The notes under the pieces were generated by a model. That model was not told the origin of the DNA and searched no databases. It worked only from the letters and a program-made list of their open reading frames with translations. DNA of 7,746 bases from Gammaproteobacteria bacterium UBA2810 (GTDB lineage Bacteria; Pseudomonadota; Gammaproteobacteria; Enterobacterales; Succinivibrionaceae): assembly GCA_002351705.1 (NCBI GenBank), contig DEHC01000056.1:1-7746 (forward strand), given 5' to 3'. Each line of letters opens with the position of its first letter. Position 1 is the stretch's first letter. The position numbers and the translations under genes are program-made. This document shows positions 6,969 through 7,746 of this stretch, piece by piece.

Positions 6969-6991
6969 GCCTCTGTATCGCAAGTCAGGGC
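6969..6991 (-). promoter_or_regulatory. Candidate Shine-Dalgarno sequester hairpin of ribB
   Basis: On the minus strand GCCCTG (6991-6986) can pair with CAGAGGC (6975-6969) leaving one bulged A, giving six base pairs around a ten-base loop and burying the ribB ribosome-binding site AGAGG (6974-6970). GCCCTGA (6991-6985) is also exactly complementary to TCAGGGC (7117-7111) at the 5' edge of the aptamer, including two P1 bases. FMN binding would hold TCAGGGC in the aptamer and free GCCCTG to hide the ribosome-binding site. A further 7-bp hairpin at 6998-7015 (TCCG/CGGA core, two wobbles) has no U-tract, so an intrinsic terminator is not evident. Folding was done by eye. Confidence 0.55.
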
Positions 6992-7016
6992 CTTAACACA
7001 TCCGCCTTCGGACATA

Positions 7017-7120
7017 TTCTCTTTCATCCGGACTTTTACCGTTGGCCGGGGAATCACACCCCATCTGCATTGCGCTTGCGGGCTATACCGCCAGTGGAGA
7101 CTTTCACTCCGCCCTGAGAA
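7017..7120 (-). ncRNA. FMN riboswitch (RFN element) aptamer
   Basis: The minus-strand leader of ribB contains the conserved RFN blocks in order: TTCTCAGGGCGG, the GGAG-loop-CTCC hairpin, GGCGGTATAGCCCGC, GCAGATGGGGT, GATTCCCCGG and AGTCCGGATGAAAGAGAA. P1 is TTCTC (7120-7116) with GAGAA (7021-7017). The two arms that are long and variable in many RFN elements (for example E. coli ribB) are minimal here, leaving about 104 bases. The normally conserved CCGACGG block reads CCAACGG (around 7043). Bound FMN is expected to lower expression of ribB and, through the shared message, perhaps the downstream genes. The aptamer begins roughly 18 bases after the predicted transcription start. Confidence 0.95.
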
Positions 7121-7144
7121 CAAAAAAAATAAACTGCAGGGATG

Positions 7145-7173
7145 ATTGTACCCTACCCAGCAGGCGGCGTAAA
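7145..7173 (-). promoter_or_regulatory. Candidate sigma-70 promoter of the ribB operon
   Basis: On the minus strand TTTACG (7173-7168) and TACAAT (7150-7145) are separated by exactly 17 bases and match the consensus at four and five of six positions. Transcription would start near 7138, a short distance before the aptamer and through a run of eight U residues (7129-7122). Position relative to the riboswitch makes this the best candidate. Confidence 0.55.
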
Positions 7174-7573
7174 GCCTGACGCCGATCCTGCGCTGACCAG
7201 CAGCAGGCATTCCAGGGAAACCTTCGGGGACGATGCCGGTCTTCCTCTGCATATGCATGCTGCCAGCAGAATCATTGCAGGGCGTGTATCTGAATATGTC
7301 AGGGACTGCCGCACCATTTTCCTCAGCCGCTGCATCTTCTGAGGAGGATTCCGGTGCCGGAAATCCCTGAAAAAGACGCAGCAGCATTATAAATTCCGTG
7401 TCAGCTTAGCTCCTGTGCTACTATTGATGAGCTGGGCAATGTTTCCTTCCCGGGTGTTTTTGTTTCTGCACAGCTCAACAATACCGTGGTCCAGGAGACT
7501 GACCTTTTTCATTGCCGGCGCCGCCTTGCTGAGCAAGGCCTGGCAGGAATTCTGATCTGGGAAATCCGAGCAA
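7174..7573. other. Intergenic stretch without a convincing gene
   Basis: About 400 bases between the ribB promoter and the rightward glycosyltransferase start. Open frames exist on both strands, but none has recognisable domains, a good ribosome-binding site or the composition of the neighbouring genes. The longest leftward ones are 67 residues (7387-7590) and a frame from 7387 that runs straight through the riboswitch; they meet at a TAATG junction. The stretch also holds a 17-base palindrome (7523-7539). It may contain the promoter and leader of the rightward gene, or decayed coding sequence. Confidence 0.5.
7523..7539. repeat. 17-base perfect palindrome upstream of the GT8 gene
   Basis: GCCTTGCT (7523-7530) and AGCAAGGC (7532-7539) are exact inverted repeats around a single G. 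No U-tract follows on either strand, so it is not a terminator. It lies 34 bases before the predicted GT8 start and could be an operator or a leader hairpin. Confidence 0.4.
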
Positions 7574-7746
7574 ATGCATATGCGTGACACTGATTACAAT
7601 ATAGTTGTATGTACAAATTCAAACTACGCAAAATACATACCTGCACTGTTTAATTCAATATCGTTTCACACTAAAGCAGGCATTGCTTTTTATGTTGTTT
7701 ATTCAAGTATTACTGAAGATCAAAACACAACCTCCCCGGTAATTAG
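7574..7746 (+). CDS. N-terminus of a GT8-family glycosyltransferase, cut by the window end
   Basis: An open frame begins at ATG 7574 (or ATG 7580) and is still open after 57 codons at the window edge. It reads NIVVCTNSNYAKYIPALFNS (residues 9-28) followed by a strand AFYVVYSS, the typical opening of GT8 enzymes (first beta strand, D/N-x-NYA-x-Y, Sil/SI helix, then the second strand), a family that includes lipopolysaccharide glucosyl- and galactosyltransferases of the WaaJ/RfaJ group. The DxD metal site would lie beyond the window. The ribosome-binding site is weak (GAG three or nine bases before the two ATGs), so the start is uncertain. An in-frame TGA at 7553 rules out a longer start. GC content is about 32% by hand count against roughly 60% in the genes to the left, suggesting transfer. 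Confidence 0.7.
   Translation, partial: MHMRDTDYNIVVCTNSNYAKYIPALFNSISFHTKAGIAFYVVYSSITEDQNTTSPVI

Noticed and set aside
7122..7155. Terminator-like hairpin (TAGGG/CCCTG) followed by a run of T residues on the minus strand, just before the aptamer.
   Set aside because: The stem is only five base pairs with a wobble and a nine-base loop, is separated from the T-run, and overlaps the proposed -10 element.
6965..7387. Leftward 140-codon open frame.
   Set aside because: It runs through the ribB promoter, the FMN riboswitch and the ribosome-binding site of ribB, so it is almost certainly a chance open frame.
7386..7391. Exact TATAAT on the minus strand as an alternative ribB promoter.
   Set aside because: No acceptable -35 lies 16-18 bases upstream, and it would give a leader of about 260 bases before the aptamer; the pair at 7145-7173 fits better.
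7341..7391. Rightward GAGGAGG followed by a 12-codon GTG frame, as a leader peptide.
   Set aside because: No run of regulatory codons and no attenuator hairpin follows; a GGAGG-like match alone is not enough.
1..7746. CRISPR arrays, tRNA or rRNA genes, intact insertion sequences, toxin-antitoxin or defence genes.
   Set aside because: None seen on either strand: no regularly spaced repeats, no cloverleaf-like segment, no transposase motif, and all long conserved frames are metabolic, rRNA-modifying or envelope genes.

Overview
The window looks like chromosomal DNA from a GC-rich Gram-negative bacterium, most probably a gammaproteobacterium. The main reason is a stand-alone, Escherichia coli-like RibB (217 residues) preceded by an FMN riboswitch. 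Other support comes from an E. coli-like GalE, an RsmI, and periplasmic or envelope proteins. Codon use is unlike E. coli: the genes favour CTC for leucine and use AGG freely for arginine. The species cannot be named from this sequence alone.

Layout from left to right. A rho-independent terminator at 81-109 closes a rightward gene that lies essentially outside the window. galE (109-1140, minus) converges on it. A 298-base divergent intergenic region holds a galE ribosome-binding site, two inverted repeats and a candidate rightward promoter. It drives a two-gene rightward unit: an iron-dependent alcohol dehydrogenase of the butanol dehydrogenase/YqhD type (1439-2629) and an exported carboxymuconolactone decarboxylase-cupin fusion (2683-3510). 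These converge on a leftward four-gene unit. Read in its own direction, that unit is ribB (6310-6963), an unrecognised two-segment membrane protein (5659-6276), rsmI (4805-5659) and a GT4-type glycosyltransferase (3570-4775). Gaps within it are 33 nt, an overlap at a TGATG junction, and 29 nt, so one transcript is likely.

The leftward unit begins with a candidate sigma-70 promoter (7145-7173) and a compact FMN riboswitch (7017-7120). The 53-base stretch between aptamer and ribB contains a segment that can either hide the ribB ribosome-binding site or pair with the 5' strand of the aptamer. This predicts translational switching by FMN. If the operon reading is right, flavin status could also influence transcript supply for the rRNA methyltransferase, the membrane protein and the glycosyltransferase.

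From about 7575 to the right edge the composition falls to roughly 32% GC, and a rightward reading frame begins that resembles the N-terminus of a GT8 glycosyltransferase of the lipopolysaccharide type. It is cut off by the window end. Together with galE and the GT4 enzyme this suggests a surface-polysaccharide neighbourhood with an acquired segment at its right edge. I see no CRISPR array, tRNA, rRNA or intact insertion sequence, and no clearly new multi-gene system. The least explained items are the 205-residue membrane protein, the riboswitch details, and the exported fusion protein.
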